DNA of 33,125 nt from Oscillospiraceae bacterium (GCA_902774015.1 CACYHB010000029.1:1-33125); one strand, 5' to 3'; counted from the stretch's first letter, positions 17,701 to 26,416 are shown. Notes: generated by a model from the sequence alone, not told the origin. Numbers and translations: made by a program.

Positions 17701-20351
17701 GCGTTTTCTCTCCTTTCCAGCTGGCTGGCGTCGGGTTTTGCTTTCTCCTGAAAGCGCGTGCCGTAATAGGCGTCGAGATACATCTGGCGGATCTCCGCGA
17801 TGAGCGGGTAGCGGGGATTGGCGCCGGTGCACTGGTCGTCAAAGGCCTGCTCGCTCATCTCGTCCAGCGTGGCGAGGAAGGCGGCCTCGTCCGGCACGTA
17901 GTCGCGGATCGTGGGCTTGATGCCGATGGCCTCCTTGAGCGCGTCGATCTTTGCGATCAGCGCCTCCAGCTTCTCCGCATCGCTGCTTCCGCCGCAGCCG
18001 AGAGCGTCGGCCACCTCGGCGTAACGCGCCAGGGTGTGCGGGTGGTCGTACTGGGGGAAGGAGCCCATCTTGACCGGCGCCTCGCAGGCGTTGAAGCGCA
18101 GCACCTCGTCCATCATAAGGGCGTTGGCCAGGCCGTGGGCGATGTGGTGGAAGGCGCCGAGCTTGTGCGCCATGGAGTGCATCACGCCGAGAAAAGCGTT
18201 GGCGAAGGCCATGCCCGCGAGCGTGGCCGCGTTTGCCACCTTCTCCCTGGCCTCCACGTCGGAGCCGTCCGCATAGGCCCGGGGCAGGTAGGCGAAGAGA
18301 TTTTTGAGCGCGCGCAGGGCGAGACCGTCGGTGTAGTCCGTCGCCATCACGGAGGCGTAGGCCTCCAGCGCGTGGGAGACCGCGTCGATGCCGGAGGAGG
18401 CCGTGAGCCCCTTGGGCGCGGTCATGTGGCAGTCCACATCCACGATCGCCATGTTGGGCATCAGCTCGTAGTCGGCAAGGGGGTATTTGATGCCGGTGCT
18501 CTCGTCGGTGATGACGGCAAAGGGCGTTGCCTCGCTGCCGGTACCGGCGGAGGTGGGAACGGCGACGAAATAGGCCTTCTCGCCCATCTTCGGGAATTTG
18601 TAGATGCGCTTGCGGATGTCGGAGAAGCGCATGGCCATGTCGGAGAAGTCGGCCTCGGGGTGCTCATAGAGGACCCACATGATCTTGGCCGCGTCCATGG
18701 GAGAGCCGCCGCCGAGGGCGAGGATCACGTCGGGCTTGAAGGCCGCCATCTGCTGCGCGCCCGCTCTTGCGCAGGCGAGGGTCGGGTCGTTGGGCACGTC
18801 GAAGAAGCAGGTATGCTGGATGCCGAGCGCATCAAGCCTTGCAAAGACGCCTTCGGCCGCGCCGCTCTTGTAGAGATGGGGGCCGGTGACGATGAAGGCG
18901 CGCTTTTTGCCCATGTCCTTCAGCTCGCCCAGCGCTACCGGCAGGCAGCCCTTCTTGATATAGATCTTCTCCGGAGCGCGGAACCAGAGCATGTTCTCCC
19001 TTCTTTCCACAACGGTTTTGATGTTCAGCAGATGCTTGACGCCCACGTTCTCGGAGACGGAGTTGCCTCCCCAGGATCCGCATCCCAGAGTCAGGGAGGG
19101 GGTCATGGCGAAGTTGTAGAGATCGCCGAGGCCGCCGTGGGAGGAGGGGGAGTTGACGACGATGCGGCAGGTCTTCATGCGCGCCTGGAACTCCGCGAGC
19201 TTCGCCTGTTCGGTGGCGGTGTTGAGATAAATGGCGGAGGTGTGGCCGCGGCCGCCGTCCGCGATCAGGCGCTCGGCCTTGGCAAAGGCGTCCTGAATGT
19301 CGGCTGCGCGGTACATGGCCAGCACCGGGGAGAGCTTTTCGTGCGCGAACTCTTCGCTCGGCTCTACAGACGCCACCTCGCCGATCAGGATCTTGCTGCC
19401 CTCGGGCACCCGGAGTCCGGCCAGGGCGGCGATCTTTGCGGCGCTCTGACCGACGATGCTCGCGTTGAGGGAGCCGTTGATGAGGATGGTCTTGCGGACC
19501 GGGTCCAGCTCCTCTTCCTTTAAGAAGTAGCAGCCGCGCTTCGCAAACTCGCGCTTTACCGCGTCATAGACCTTGTCCAGCACGATCACCGACTGCTCGG
19601 AGGCGCAGATCATGCCGTTGTCAAAGGTCTTGGAGTGGATGATGGAGTTGACGGCCAGCTGAACGTCCGCCGAGTCGTCAATAACGGCGGGGGTATTGCC
19701 CGCGCCCACGCCGAGAGCGGGCGTGCCGGAGGAGTAGGCGGCGTTGACCATGCTGGGGCCGCCGGTGGCGAGAATGATGTCGGATTCCTTCATCAGCAGC
19801 CGGGTCATCTCCCGGGAGGGCGCGTCGATCCAGCCGATAATGTCCTCCGGCGCGCCGGCGGCCACGGCCGCCTCCAGCACGACCCGGGCCGCCGCAACGG
19901 TGCTGCTTTTGGCCCGGTGGTGGGGACTGATGATAATGCCGTTGCGGGTCTTGAGGGCCAGCAGCGTCTTGAAGATCGCGGTGGAGGTCGGATTCGTGGT
20001 AGGGATGATTGCGCAGATCAGCCCCAGAGGCTCGGCGATCTTCCGCATGCCGAAGGCACGGTCTTCCTCGATCACGCCGCAGGTTTTCGTATCGCGGTAG
20101 GCGTTGTAAATATACTCCGAGGCAAAGTGGTTTTTGATGACCTTGTCCTCCACGATGCCCATTCCCGTCTCCTCGACGGCTGCGCGGGCCAGCGGGACGC
20201 GGGCCTTGTTGGCGGCGGTGGCAGCGGCGAGGAAGATCGCGTCCACCTGCTCCTGCGTGTAGCGGGCGTAGCGCTCCTGCGCGGTCCGGACGCGAGCGAT
20301 CTCCTCCTCCAGCTGCGGCAGCGTTTCGATTCTTGGATATGGATGATTCAT
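17697..20351 (-). CDS. adhE: Bifunctional acetaldehyde-CoA/alcohol dehydrogenase
   Basis: 884 aa, full length for AdhE. The N-terminal aldehyde dehydrogenase domain (about 1-440) converts acetyl-CoA to acetaldehyde and carries Cys249 in GMICASEQSV. The C-terminal iron-dependent alcohol dehydrogenase (about 450-870) makes ethanol; it has GGGSPMDAAKIMW for NADH and the metal-ligand regions GIDAVSHALEAY and MAHKLGAFHHIAHGLANA. AdhE forms long spirosome filaments and reoxidises NADH in fermentation. AAGGAGA precedes ATG 20351. Its last four bases overlap the kinase gene. Confidence 0.97.
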   Translation of the reverse strand: MNHPYPRIETLPQLEEEIARVRTAQERYARYTQEQVDAIFLAAATAANKARVPLARAAVEETGMGIVEDKVIKNHFASEYIYNAYRDTKTCGVIEEDRAFGMRKIAEPLGLICAIIPTTNPTSTAIFKTLLALKTRNGIIISPHHRAKSSTVAAARVVLEAAVAAGAPEDIIGWIDAPSREMTRLLMKESDIILATGGPSMVNAAYSSGTPALGVGAGNTPAVIDDSADVQLAVNSIIHSKTFDNGMICASEQSVIVLDKVYDAVKREFAKRGCYFLKEEELDPVRKTILINGSLNASIVGQSAAKIAALAGLRVPEGSKILIGEVASVEPSEEFAHEKLSPVLAMYRAADIQDAFAKAERLIADGGRGHTSAIYLNTATEQAKLAEFQARMKTCRIVVNSPSSHGGLGDLYNFAMTPSLTLGCGSWGGNSVSENVGVKHLLNIKTVVERRENMLWFRAPEKIYIKKGCLPVALGELKDMGKKRAFIVTGPHLYKSGAAEGVFARLDALGIQHTCFFDVPNDPTLACARAGAQQMAAFKPDVILALGGGSPMDAAKIMWVLYEHPEADFSDMAMRFSDIRKRIYKFPKMGEKAYFVAVPTSAGTGSEATPFAVITDESTGIKYPLADYELMPNMAIVDVDCHMTAPKGLTASSGIDAVSHALEAYASVMATDYTDGLALRALKNLFAYLPRAYADGSDVEAREKVANAATLAGMAFANAFLGVMHSMAHKLGAFHHIAHGLANALMMDEVLRFNACEAPVKMGSFPQYDHPHTLARYAEVADALGCGGSSDAEKLEALIAKIDALKEAIGIKPTIRDYVPDEAAFLATLDEMSEQAFDDQCTGANPRYPLIAEIRQMYLDAYYGTRFQEKAKPDASQLERRENA

Positions 20352-20381
20352 GTTTTCGTCTCCTTTTCTGAGATCGTGATT

Positions 20382-20458
20382 ATTTTAACGCAGCGTCCTC
20401 TCTCCTGGCAATTGGGAGAGTAACCGAATTTTGTTAAATTTTTTTGGCAATATTTGCC
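20382..20458 (-). promoter_or_regulatory. adhE promoter region with two dyads
   Basis: Minus-strand TTGCCA (20411-20406), 18 nt, TAAAAT (20387-20382). A dyad CTCTCC/GGGAGAG spans the -35. Further upstream is GGCAA-TAT-TTGCC (20446-20458). Redox control by Rex is usual for adhE, but no clean Rex box is seen. Confidence 0.55.
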
Positions 20459-20578
20459 GGCCTATTCGTCTATTTTGCCGGGGACCCCGCAATTTCCCTA
20501 TTCCGCCTGGTCGAAAAAGGAAATTTTTCCTGCGTTTTTGTGCTTTTTCACGAAAAGGAAGGAGACGAAAAAAAGCTC

Positions 20579-20607
20579 TTGCTTTTTGCCGTACCCTGCC
20601 GTATAAT
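20579..20607 (+). promoter_or_regulatory. pyrR-uraA promoter
   Basis: TTGCTT (20579-20584), 17 nt, TATAAT (20602-20607), about 33 nt before the PyrR-binding loop. The start site lies about 310 nt upstream of pyrR. Confidence 0.65.
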
Positions 20608-20640
20608 CCACAAACGAAAAGAAGATTTTTAACGCGGTAC

Positions 20641-20735
20641 AGAGAGACCGGCAAGATCGATTATAGGATACGGGTAGGAAAAGACTGCCCGAGCTGTGAA
20701 GATTCCGTCTTGCCGATTTCGGTAAGGCGTTTTTT
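20641..20735 (+). promoter_or_regulatory. PyrR-dependent transcription attenuator
   Basis: AGAGAGACCGGCAAG (20641-20655) matches the PyrR-binding loop of pyr leaders. The terminator is CGTCTTGCCG (20706-20715), loop ATTT, CGGTAAGGCG (20720-20729), then TTTTTT. CGGCAAGA (20649-20656) is the exact complement of TCTTGCCG (20708-20715), so it can form the antiterminator. By the known mechanism PyrR with UMP holds the binding loop and frees the terminator; without UMP the antiterminator forms and pyrR-uraA is transcribed. Confidence 0.85.
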
Positions 20736-20739
20736 GATG

Positions 20740-20880
20740 TCAAACGAGAAGCGCAGCTTCCCGTTTGAGGTACTCGCTTTCATCGCGCGCGTCGGCGTCG
20801 TGATACGCCGCGCTTGGTCGAAGCGAGGCCTCGCAGCGCTCGGCTCGGGGTGTTTTTCCCGTGGCAAAGCCACGGGAAAA
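20740..20880 (+). repeat. Two strong hairpins between the attenuator and pyrR
   Basis: First: TCAAACG, GAAGC and GCTTC, CGTTTGA (20740-20768, one mismatch, GCA loop). Second: TTTTCCCGTGGC (20854-20865), AAA, GCCACGGGAAAA (20869-20880). No T-tract follows either. 20769-20853 shows no gene. The PyrR mechanism does not require them; they resemble dispersed palindromic repeats. Confidence 0.6.
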
Positions 20881-20890
20881 CCGAATTTGA

Positions 20891-21460
<570 letters not shown>

Positions 21461-21500
21461 CAAAGCGCAAAACAAATTGATATAAAGAGAGGTATTACCC

Positions 21501-22865
21501 ATGGGAAAAGAAACAAAATCTGCTCTTGACGAGCCGATCTACGACGCCCGCACCCTCGGCACGCCGAAAATGCTGATCCTGGGTCTGCAGCATCTGTTCG
21601 CCATGTTCGGCGCCACGGTGCTTGTCCCGATCCTGACCGGTCTGAGCGTCTCTGCGACCCTGCTCTTCGCTGGCCTCGCCACCCTGTTCATGCACCTCGT
21701 GACCGGCAAGAAGGTCCCCGTCTTCCTCGGCTCCTCCTTCGCCTTCCTCGGCGGCTACTTCGCGGTCGTCGCCTCCGGCGCGGAGCTCGGCCTCAGCCAG
21801 CGGGAAGCCCTTCCCTACGCCTGCATCGGCGTCGCCTGCGCAGGTCTCCTGTACCTGGTGCTCTCCCTGATCTGCAAAGCCTTCGGCTCGAAGAACGTCA
21901 TGCGCTTCTTCCCGCCGGTCGTCACCGGCCCGATCATCATCGCCATCGGCCTGATCCTCGCTCCCTCCGCCATCAACAACTGCTCCACCAACTGGGGCAT
22001 CGCCCTGGTCGCCATCGTCGTCGTGATCGTCTGCAACATCTGGGGTAAGGGCATGATCAAGATCGTTCCGATCCTGATGGGCGTGCTCGCCTCCTACCTG
22101 GTTGCCGCGCTGACCGGCAACGTCGATTTCTCTGCCGTGAAGGAAGCCGCCTGGATCGGCTTCCCCTTCCAGATGCAGGACACCGTCTTCGGTCTCTTCG
22201 CCTCCGGCAAGGTCAACGGCGGCCTGGTCATCTCCTCGATCATCATGATCGTCCCCATCGCCTTTGCGACGATGATGGAGCACGTGGGCGACATTTCCGC
22301 CATCAGCGGCGCCATCGAAAAGAACCTGATCGAGGATCCGGGTCTCCACCGCACCCTGATCGGCGACGGCGTCGGCACCACGATCGCCGCGCTCTTCGGC
22401 GCTCCGGCCAACACCACCTACGGCGAGAACACCGGCGTGCTCGTTCTGACGAAGGTCTATGATCCGAAGGTCGTCCGCATCGCGGCCTACTTCGCAATCG
22501 TCCTCTCCTTCTGCCCGAAGTTCGCGGCCCTGATCTCCGCCATGCCCTCTGCCACCATCGGCGGCGTGTCCATCATCCTCTACGGCATGATCTCCGCGGT
22601 CGGCGTGCGCAACATGGTCGAGAACCACACCAACTTCCAGAAATCCAGAAACGTCATCGTCGCGGCCGTCATCCTCGGCCTCGCGCTGGGCATCAACTTC
22701 TCCGACGGCGGCGCCATCTCCTTCGCGGTCGGCAACCTGAACATCTCCCTGTCCGGCCTGGCAGTGGCCTCCATCGTCGGCATCCTGCTCAACGCGATCC
22801 TCCCCGGCAAGCGCGAGGAGTACATGCCGAACCAGGCCAACTCCGGCTCCCTCGGCAAGTTCTGA
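21501..22865 (+). CDS. uraA: Uracil permease (NCS2 family)
   Basis: 454 aa, a 14-TM nucleobase:cation symporter-2 protein that imports uracil. Early LGLQHLFAMFGATVLVPILT and the substrate-site segment GAPANTTYGENTGVL are characteristic of UraA/PyrP, with Glu in VPIAFATMMEHVGDI. Second gene of the pyrR operon, so uracil uptake falls when UMP is high. An AAAGAGAGG-like site precedes ATG 21501, and a strong terminator follows. Confidence 0.95.
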   Translation: MGKETKSALDEPIYDARTLGTPKMLILGLQHLFAMFGATVLVPILTGLSVSATLLFAGLATLFMHLVTGKKVPVFLGSSFAFLGGYFAVVASGAELGLSQREALPYACIGVACAGLLYLVLSLICKAFGSKNVMRFFPPVVTGPIIIAIGLILAPSAINNCSTNWGIALVAIVVVIVCNIWGKGMIKIVPILMGVLASYLVAALTGNVDFSAVKEAAWIGFPFQMQDTVFGLFASGKVNGGLVISSIIMIVPIAFATMMEHVGDISAISGAIEKNLIEDPGLHRTLIGDGVGTTIAALFGAPANTTYGENTGVLVLTKVYDPKVVRIAAYFAIVLSFCPKFAALISAMPSATIGGVSIILYGMISAVGVRNMVENHTNFQKSRNVIVAAVILGLALGINFSDGGAISFAVGNLNISLSGLAVASIVGILLNAILPGKREEYMPNQANSGSLGKF

Positions 22866-22925
22866 TCCCGGCATCCCCCATCCGTCATCAGCCGCACGCC
22901 AGGCGGGCGGTTCGGGATATGACAA

Positions 22926-22966
22926 AACCCGCAGAAAGCGCTTTCGCACTTTCTGCGGGTTTTTTG
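22926..22966 (+). terminator. Bidirectional terminator between uraA and the TtcA-family gene
   Basis: AACCCGCAGAAAG, about ten bases, CTTTCTGCGGGTT, with T-runs on both strands. It can serve uraA (plus) and the convergent minus-strand gene. Confidence 0.85.
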
Positions 22967-23008
22967 TCGACCGCGTAAAGCAGAGGAAGGACCCTCTGCG
23001 TCGACCCT

Positions 23009-23827
23009 TCAGCCTTCTTCGCCTGTTTCTTTCGAAAGACAGGGCCGATCGCTCGCTGCACGCGATTCCTTTCTGAGTCTCCAGTTTTGCGCCGGTTCCC
23101 AGCCGTCCAGCGGCAGGCGCTGCATGGCGCCGAAGATCTTCGACTTCATGTCCGGGTAATCGGCCGACATCCCCGCAAGCAGAGTTTTGATCTCATGGCG
23201 CTTGCTGGCCTTGTCCTGCGGGCAGGGGTTTTCCACAATGGGCAGCGCCAGCGCGGCGGCCACATGGGCGATCTTCTGCTCCCCGGCATACACCAGCGGC
23301 CGGATCTGCGTGACGCCGGAACGGTCCATATAGGTCACCGGGCGAAAGCAGCTCAGACGCCCCTCGAACAGAAGGCTCATCATGAAGGTCTCCACCGCGT
23401 CGTCAAAGTGGTGGCCCAGGGCGAGCTTGGAGATGCCCCGCTCCCGGATCAGATTGTTGAGCGCCCCGCGGCGCATCTTGGCACAGAGGGAGCAGGGGTT
23501 GGACTCTTTGCGCACGTCGAAGACGACCTCCCTGATGTCGGTTTTCAGGCAGGTGTACGGAATGTCAAGCTCACGGCACATGTCGGCCACGGGCGTGAAG
23601 TCCATGCCCTCGAAGCCCAGTTCGATGGTGACGGCCTCCAGCTCGAAGGGTTTGGGATAATAGGTCTGCAGATGGCGCAGGGCGCGCAGGAGCAGCATGC
23701 TGTCCTTCCCGCCGGAGACGCCGACGGCGACCTTGTCCCCTTCCTCGATCATATGGTAATCGTCCACCGCGCGGCGCACGGTGCCCGTAAATTCGTTGAG
23801 CAGCTTTGCTTTCGCCTGTTCGTCCAT
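23009..23827 (-). CDS. TtcA-family tRNA 2-thiolation protein
   Basis: A 272-aa PP-loop ATPase that activates a tRNA cytidine for sulfur insertion (s2C32 in the TtcA family). The PP-loop is SGGKDS (38-43), and the Fe-S/catalytic pair C112-x2-C115 lies in ESNPCSLCAKMRRG. LALGHHFDDAVETFMMSLLF and a later NPCPQD complete the TtcA pattern. Unlike TilS there is no C-terminal lysidine domain. It is probably the tRNA C32 thiolase, though related clostridial proteins are uncharacterised. Convergent with uraA. Confidence 0.85.
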   Translation of the reverse strand: MDEQAKAKLLNEFTGTVRRAVDDYHMIEEGDKVAVGVSGGKDSMLLLRALRHLQTYYPKPFELEAVTIELGFEGMDFTPVADMCRELDIPYTCLKTDIREVVFDVRKESNPCSLCAKMRRGALNNLIRERGISKLALGHHFDDAVETFMMSLLFEGRLSCFRPVTYMDRSGVTQIRPLVYAGEQKIAHVAAALALPIVENPCPQDKASKRHEIKTLLAGMSADYPDMKSKIFGAMQRLPLDGWEPAQNWRLRKESRAASDRPCLSKETGEEG

Positions 23828-23868
23828 GCCGGTCCCTCAAAAATTAAAAAATCGTTTTTAGAATCCGG

Positions 23869-23901
23869 GAGATTTCGGGAGTATTTACGAGATTTCGGGA
23901 G
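23869..23901 (+). repeat. 13-bp direct repeat upstream of the rplM promoter
   Basis: GAGATTTCGGGAG at 23869-23881 and again at 23889-23901, a 20-bp period (two helical turns), 28 nt before the rplM -35. It could be a regulator site on one face of the helix. Confidence 0.5.
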
Positions 23902-23928
23902 ATTTGAAAATCAGAATTAAAAATTCGG

Positions 23929-23957
23929 TTGACAGCCCGATCCCCTTGTGTTATAAA
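23929..23957 (+). promoter_or_regulatory. rplM-rpsI promoter
   Basis: TTGACA (23929-23934), 17 nt, TATAAA (23952-23957), a near-consensus promoter. Confidence 0.9.
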
Positions 23958-23960
23958 GAG

Positions 23961-23998
23961 TAAGCGCGTTTGGGAAACATTGTAACAACCCACGCTTA
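23961..23998 (+). promoter_or_regulatory. L13 leader-like hairpin
   Basis: TAAGCG and TGGG pair with CCCA and CGCTTA around a 14-nt loop at the very start of the transcript. Firmicutes rplM has a known ribosomal-protein leader (L13 leader) in this position; the assignment is by position and shape only. Confidence 0.5.
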
Positions 23999-24034
23999 AA
24001 ATGTCAAAACAATTCAAATATTGGAGGCACAAAC

Positions 24035-24463
24035 ATGTCCACTACCATGCTCACCAAGGAGACCGTGGAACGCAAATGGTACGTCCTTGACGCAGCCGGC
24101 AAGCCCATGGGCAAGACCGCTGCGCTGGCCGCCGACCTGCTGCGCGGCAAGCTCAAGACCGACTACACCCCGCACGTTGACTGCGGCGATTACGTCATCA
24201 TCATCAACGCCAAGGACGCCGTCCTGACCGGCAAGAAGCTGGAGCAGAAGTACTACCGTACCCACTCCGGTTATCCCGGCGGTCTGAAAGAGACCCAGTA
24301 CAAGACCCTGATGCAGAGAAAGCCGGAGCTCGCCATGCGGCTGGCTGTCCGCGGCATGCTGCAGAAGAACACCATCGCCCAGTGGCAGCTCAAGCGTCTG
24401 CGCATCTTCGCCGGCGCCGAGCATGATCATGCGGCGCAGAAGCCCGAAGTCTGGGATCGCTGA
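24035..24463 (+). CDS. rplM: 50S ribosomal protein L13
   Basis: 142 aa, full length. Diagnostic segments are ERKWYVLDAAGKPMGKTAAL, DYTPHVDCGDYVIIINA, KYYRTHSGYPGGLKETQYKT and the RGMLQKN region. L13 is an early 23S-binding protein. GGAGG lies upstream of ATG 24035. Co-transcribed with rpsI 17 nt downstream. Confidence 0.98.
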   Translation: MSTTMLTKETVERKWYVLDAAGKPMGKTAALAADLLRGKLKTDYTPHVDCGDYVIIINAKDAVLTGKKLEQKYYRTHSGYPGGLKETQYKTLMQRKPELAMRLAVRGMLQKNTIAQWQLKRLRIFAGAEHDHAAQKPEVWDR

Positions 24464-24480
24464 TTAGGAGGTAAGAAACT

Positions 24481-24891
24481 ATGGCAACCTACAAGACCAA
24501 GAAGCCCTATATGTACGGTACCGGCCGCCGGAAATCCTCCGTCGCCCGCGTTCACCTGATTCCCAACGGCTCCGGCGTCATCACCGTCAACGGCCGTGAC
24601 ATCGACGAGTACTTCGGTCTCGAGACCCTGAAGCTCATCGTCCGCCAGCCCCTGGTCGCCACCGGCACCGTCGGCAAGGTCGACGTTGAGGCTACCGTCG
24701 CCGGCGGCGGCGTGTCCGGCCAGGCCGGCGCCATCCGCCACGGCATCGCCCGCGCCCTGCTGGTCGTGGACGAGAACTACCGCAGCACCCTGAAGGCCGC
24801 CGGGTTCCTGACCCGCGATCCTCGTATGAAAGAGCGTAAGAAGTACGGTCTCAAGGCTGCACGCCGCGCTCCGCAGTTCAGCAAGCGCTGA
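24481..24891 (+). CDS. rpsI: 30S ribosomal protein S9
   Basis: 136 aa. [20 protein letters not shown], the [12 protein letters not shown]-like turn and the basic tail ending RRAPQFSKR are typical. The C-terminal Lys-Arg reaches the P-site tRNA, so the exact 3' end is under strong selection. The last ~45 bp recur downstream at 26351, 29051 and 29185, which makes this 3' end look like an attachment site. AGGAGG lies upstream of ATG 24481. Confidence 0.98.
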   Translation: MATYKTKKPYMYGTGRRKSSVARVHLIPNGSGVITVNGRDIDEYFGLETLKLIVRQPLVATGTVGKVDVEATVAGGGVSGQAGAIRHGIARALLVVDENYRSTLKAAGFLTRDPRMKERKKYGLKAARRAPQFSKR

Positions 24892-24894
24892 TCG
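24845..24894 (+). repeat. rpsI 3'-end repeat, copy 1 (in the gene)
   Basis: The last 15 codons, stop and three further bases of rpsI. This is the reference copy for the three downstream copies and the presumed attachment site (attL) of the module at 24895-26400. Confidence 0.85.
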
Positions 24895-24916
24895 GAATAT
24901 CAGAACAGTCAAAAGT

Positions 24917-24946
24917 CCCGGAAACTCAACAGTTTCCGGGTCTTTT
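24917..24946 (+). terminator. rpsI terminator
   Basis: CCCGGAAACT (24917-24926), CAAC, AGTTTCCGGG (24931-24940), then TCTTTT. Confidence 0.9.
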
Positions 24947-24949
24947 CTG

Positions 24950-24978
24950 TTGACAGGGGACGGCGGGTGTGGTATCTT
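24950..24978 (+). promoter_or_regulatory. Promoter of the alpha/beta hydrolase module
   Basis: TTGACA (24950-24955), 17 nt, TATCTT (24973-24978), directly after the rpsI terminator. It leaves a leader of about 275 nt before the hydrolase. Confidence 0.8.
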
Positions 24979-24990
24979 GCATGTGGAAAT

Positions 24991-25184
24991 GATCTGCGCA
25001 AGCAGATCGGAAAGGATCAAAACCGATGATTCAGAAATCTATCGTCAGATAACTGAATAGAGGCGCAGAGCATGTTGGAGGGGCGTGCCTCTCGGGTTTT
25101 GTGCGCCGTTTTTGAGTAACTTTCGAATAGTGGGAACCGCAGGACGCAGCCACAGACGGGAGCTGCTTCGCTGCGGTATTTTTA
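24991..25184 (+). promoter_or_regulatory. uORF-terminator leader upstream of the hydrolase
   Basis: Four elements are visible. A GCAA-capped hairpin (24991-25008) comes first. An uORF at 25026-25052 follows, its start held in an ATCGG/CCGAT stem. Terminator 1 is GGCGCA (25062-25067) with TGCGCC (25102-25107), then TTTTT. Terminator 2 is ACCGCAG (25136-25142) with CTGCGGT (25171-25177), then ATTTTT. AGAGGC (25059-25064) can instead pair perfectly with GCCTCT (25087-25092), which excludes terminator 1. This layout suits attenuation controlled by ribosome position on the uORF, as in many antibiotic-responsive leaders. Confidence 0.6.
25026..25052 (+). CDS. Leader peptide MIQKSIVR
   Basis: An eight-codon ORF with AAAGGA nine bases upstream, ending TAA just before terminator 1. 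It is too short to recognise by homology; its position between promoter and terminator is the only evidence for function. Confidence 0.45.
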   Translation: MIQKSIVR

Positions 25185-25262
25185 TGCTCTTTTTCGGAAA
25201 CAGACTGATTTCGAAACTGCGATGAAAATACATTCAAACAACTAACATTAGGAGAAAAAATC

Positions 25263-26243
25263 ATGAAAGAAGAAATCAAGGAAAAACTGGAAACCGCCGC
25301 TGTGGTCGTCTTCTCCCCGGTCCTGGCGCTGGCCAATGGTGCCGTGACGGCGATCAACCGGAAATATATCAAAAAACCGCTGGGGCAGTTTATCGAAGTC
25401 GATGGACACAGAATGAGCGTCCTGGTGACCGGCCAGGGGGACCGCACGATCGTGTTCCTGCCGGGATTGAGCCGGACCTGCCCGATCCTGGATTTTAAGC
25501 CGCTGTTCACCCAACTGAAGGATCGGTTCAAAATCGTGGTCCCCGAAAAGTTTGGATATGGTCAGAGCGACGTTGTGAGAGAAAACCGGGATTATGAGAC
25601 CATCGTGGAACAGTACCGGAAAGCGCTGTCTGTCCTGCAGATCAAGCCGCCGTACATCCTGTGCGCCCATTCGCTGAGCGGACACGACGTGGAGATCTGG
25701 GCGCAGAAGTATCCGGAAGAAGTGGAGGCGTTTATCGGGATCGACGCGAACATAGCCAACTGCCCGGAGATCAATTTCAATTATGATCGACTGTGGTGGG
25801 AGGATAGATTCCTCGAGCGGTTTTACAGCATCACGGGATACGTCCGTACCGCCGACCTGTACGGACTCGACAAAGCGCTTACCAAAAAAGAGGTGCGCAT
25901 CCTGAAAGAGCTGGAGGTCAGAAACACCGGCAACTATGACGTCTACAGTGAAGAGAAAAATTACCTGGCGGCGCATGCGCTGATCAACAGCAGGCCGATG
26001 CCGACCCAGCCGACCCTGCAGTTCGTAGACACGCCCGAATGGTATAAAGACGGCGTTGCCCAACCCCATGAAAAGGGCGAGTGGGATGATTACGAGATCG
26101 CCTGGGTCAAAGCCCATGAGGATTTTGCCGCCGCCTCGCTCAACGGGAAAGTGCTCTACTACACCAGCGGCCATGTCATGCATCACTACGACTACGTCAA
26201 AATGGCAGGAGAGATCAAAGAATTCTTAAACGCGGAGAAATGA
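25263..26243 (+). CDS. Alpha/beta hydrolase
   Basis: 326 aa. A hydrophobic N-terminal stretch (AAVVVFSPVLALANGAVTAI, about 11-30) may be a membrane anchor. The hydrolase fold follows: IVFLPGLSRTCPILDF (oxyanion loop), EKFGYGQSD, nucleophile Ser137 in CAHSLSGHDVEIWA, and a late His in TSGHVMHHYDY. The order suits a haloperoxidase/proline-iminopeptidase-like hydrolase; the substrate is unknown. AGGAG precedes ATG 25263. It is the only gene of the first module between two rpsI 3'-end copies and sits behind the uORF-terminator leader, which suggests induction by translation stress. Confidence 0.85.
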   Translation: MKEEIKEKLETAAVVVFSPVLALANGAVTAINRKYIKKPLGQFIEVDGHRMSVLVTGQGDRTIVFLPGLSRTCPILDFKPLFTQLKDRFKIVVPEKFGYGQSDVVRENRDYETIVEQYRKALSVLQIKPPYILCAHSLSGHDVEIWAQKYPEEVEAFIGIDANIANCPEINFNYDRLWWEDRFLERFYSITGYVRTADLYGLDKALTKKEVRILKELEVRNTGNYDVYSEEKNYLAAHALINSRPMPTQPTLQFVDTPEWYKDGVAQPHEKGEWDDYEIAWVKAHEDFAAASLNGKVLYYTSGHVMHHYDYVKMAGEIKEFLNAEK

Positions 26244-26350
26244 AGGGTAAAAACAAGATTTCGTCAGTAGTTAATGAGTGAGGGAACTGAGGATGTCTAA
26301 GTTCGAAAACTAAGTAAATACAAGGGTTTCGGGCAACAAGGCGGGAGAGC

Positions 26351-26400
26351 ACGGCCTCAAGGCTGCCCGCCGCGCTCCGCAGTTCAGCAAGCGCTGATCG
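26351..26400 (+). repeat. rpsI 3'-end repeat, copy 2
   Basis: 50 bp, 48 identical to 24845-24894, same orientation. Both differences are synonymous in the rpsI frame (Gly GGT/GGC, Ala GCA/GCC), and the stop is kept: [14 protein letters not shown]-stop. 26244-26350 shows no gene. Confidence 0.95.
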
Positions 26401-26416
26401 AGTCTTACAGTACACG

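Noticed and set aside
20432-20451. Possible Rex (NADH) box upstream of adhE
   Set aside because: The left half TTGTTAA fits but the right half is off register by two bases, so it is not a convincing Rex dyad.
24981-24992. Three-codon leader ATG-TGG-AAA-TGA at the start of the hydrolase transcript
   Set aside because: It lies only a few bases after the -10, so it is at or before the transcript start and has no ribosome site.
25128-25184. T-box-like motif (GTGGGAACCGC) in the hydrolase leader
   Set aside because: The T-box core should read GGTGGNACCGC; here one base is extra, no stem I with a specifier loop is visible, and the downstream gene is not amino-acid related. A plain terminator fits.
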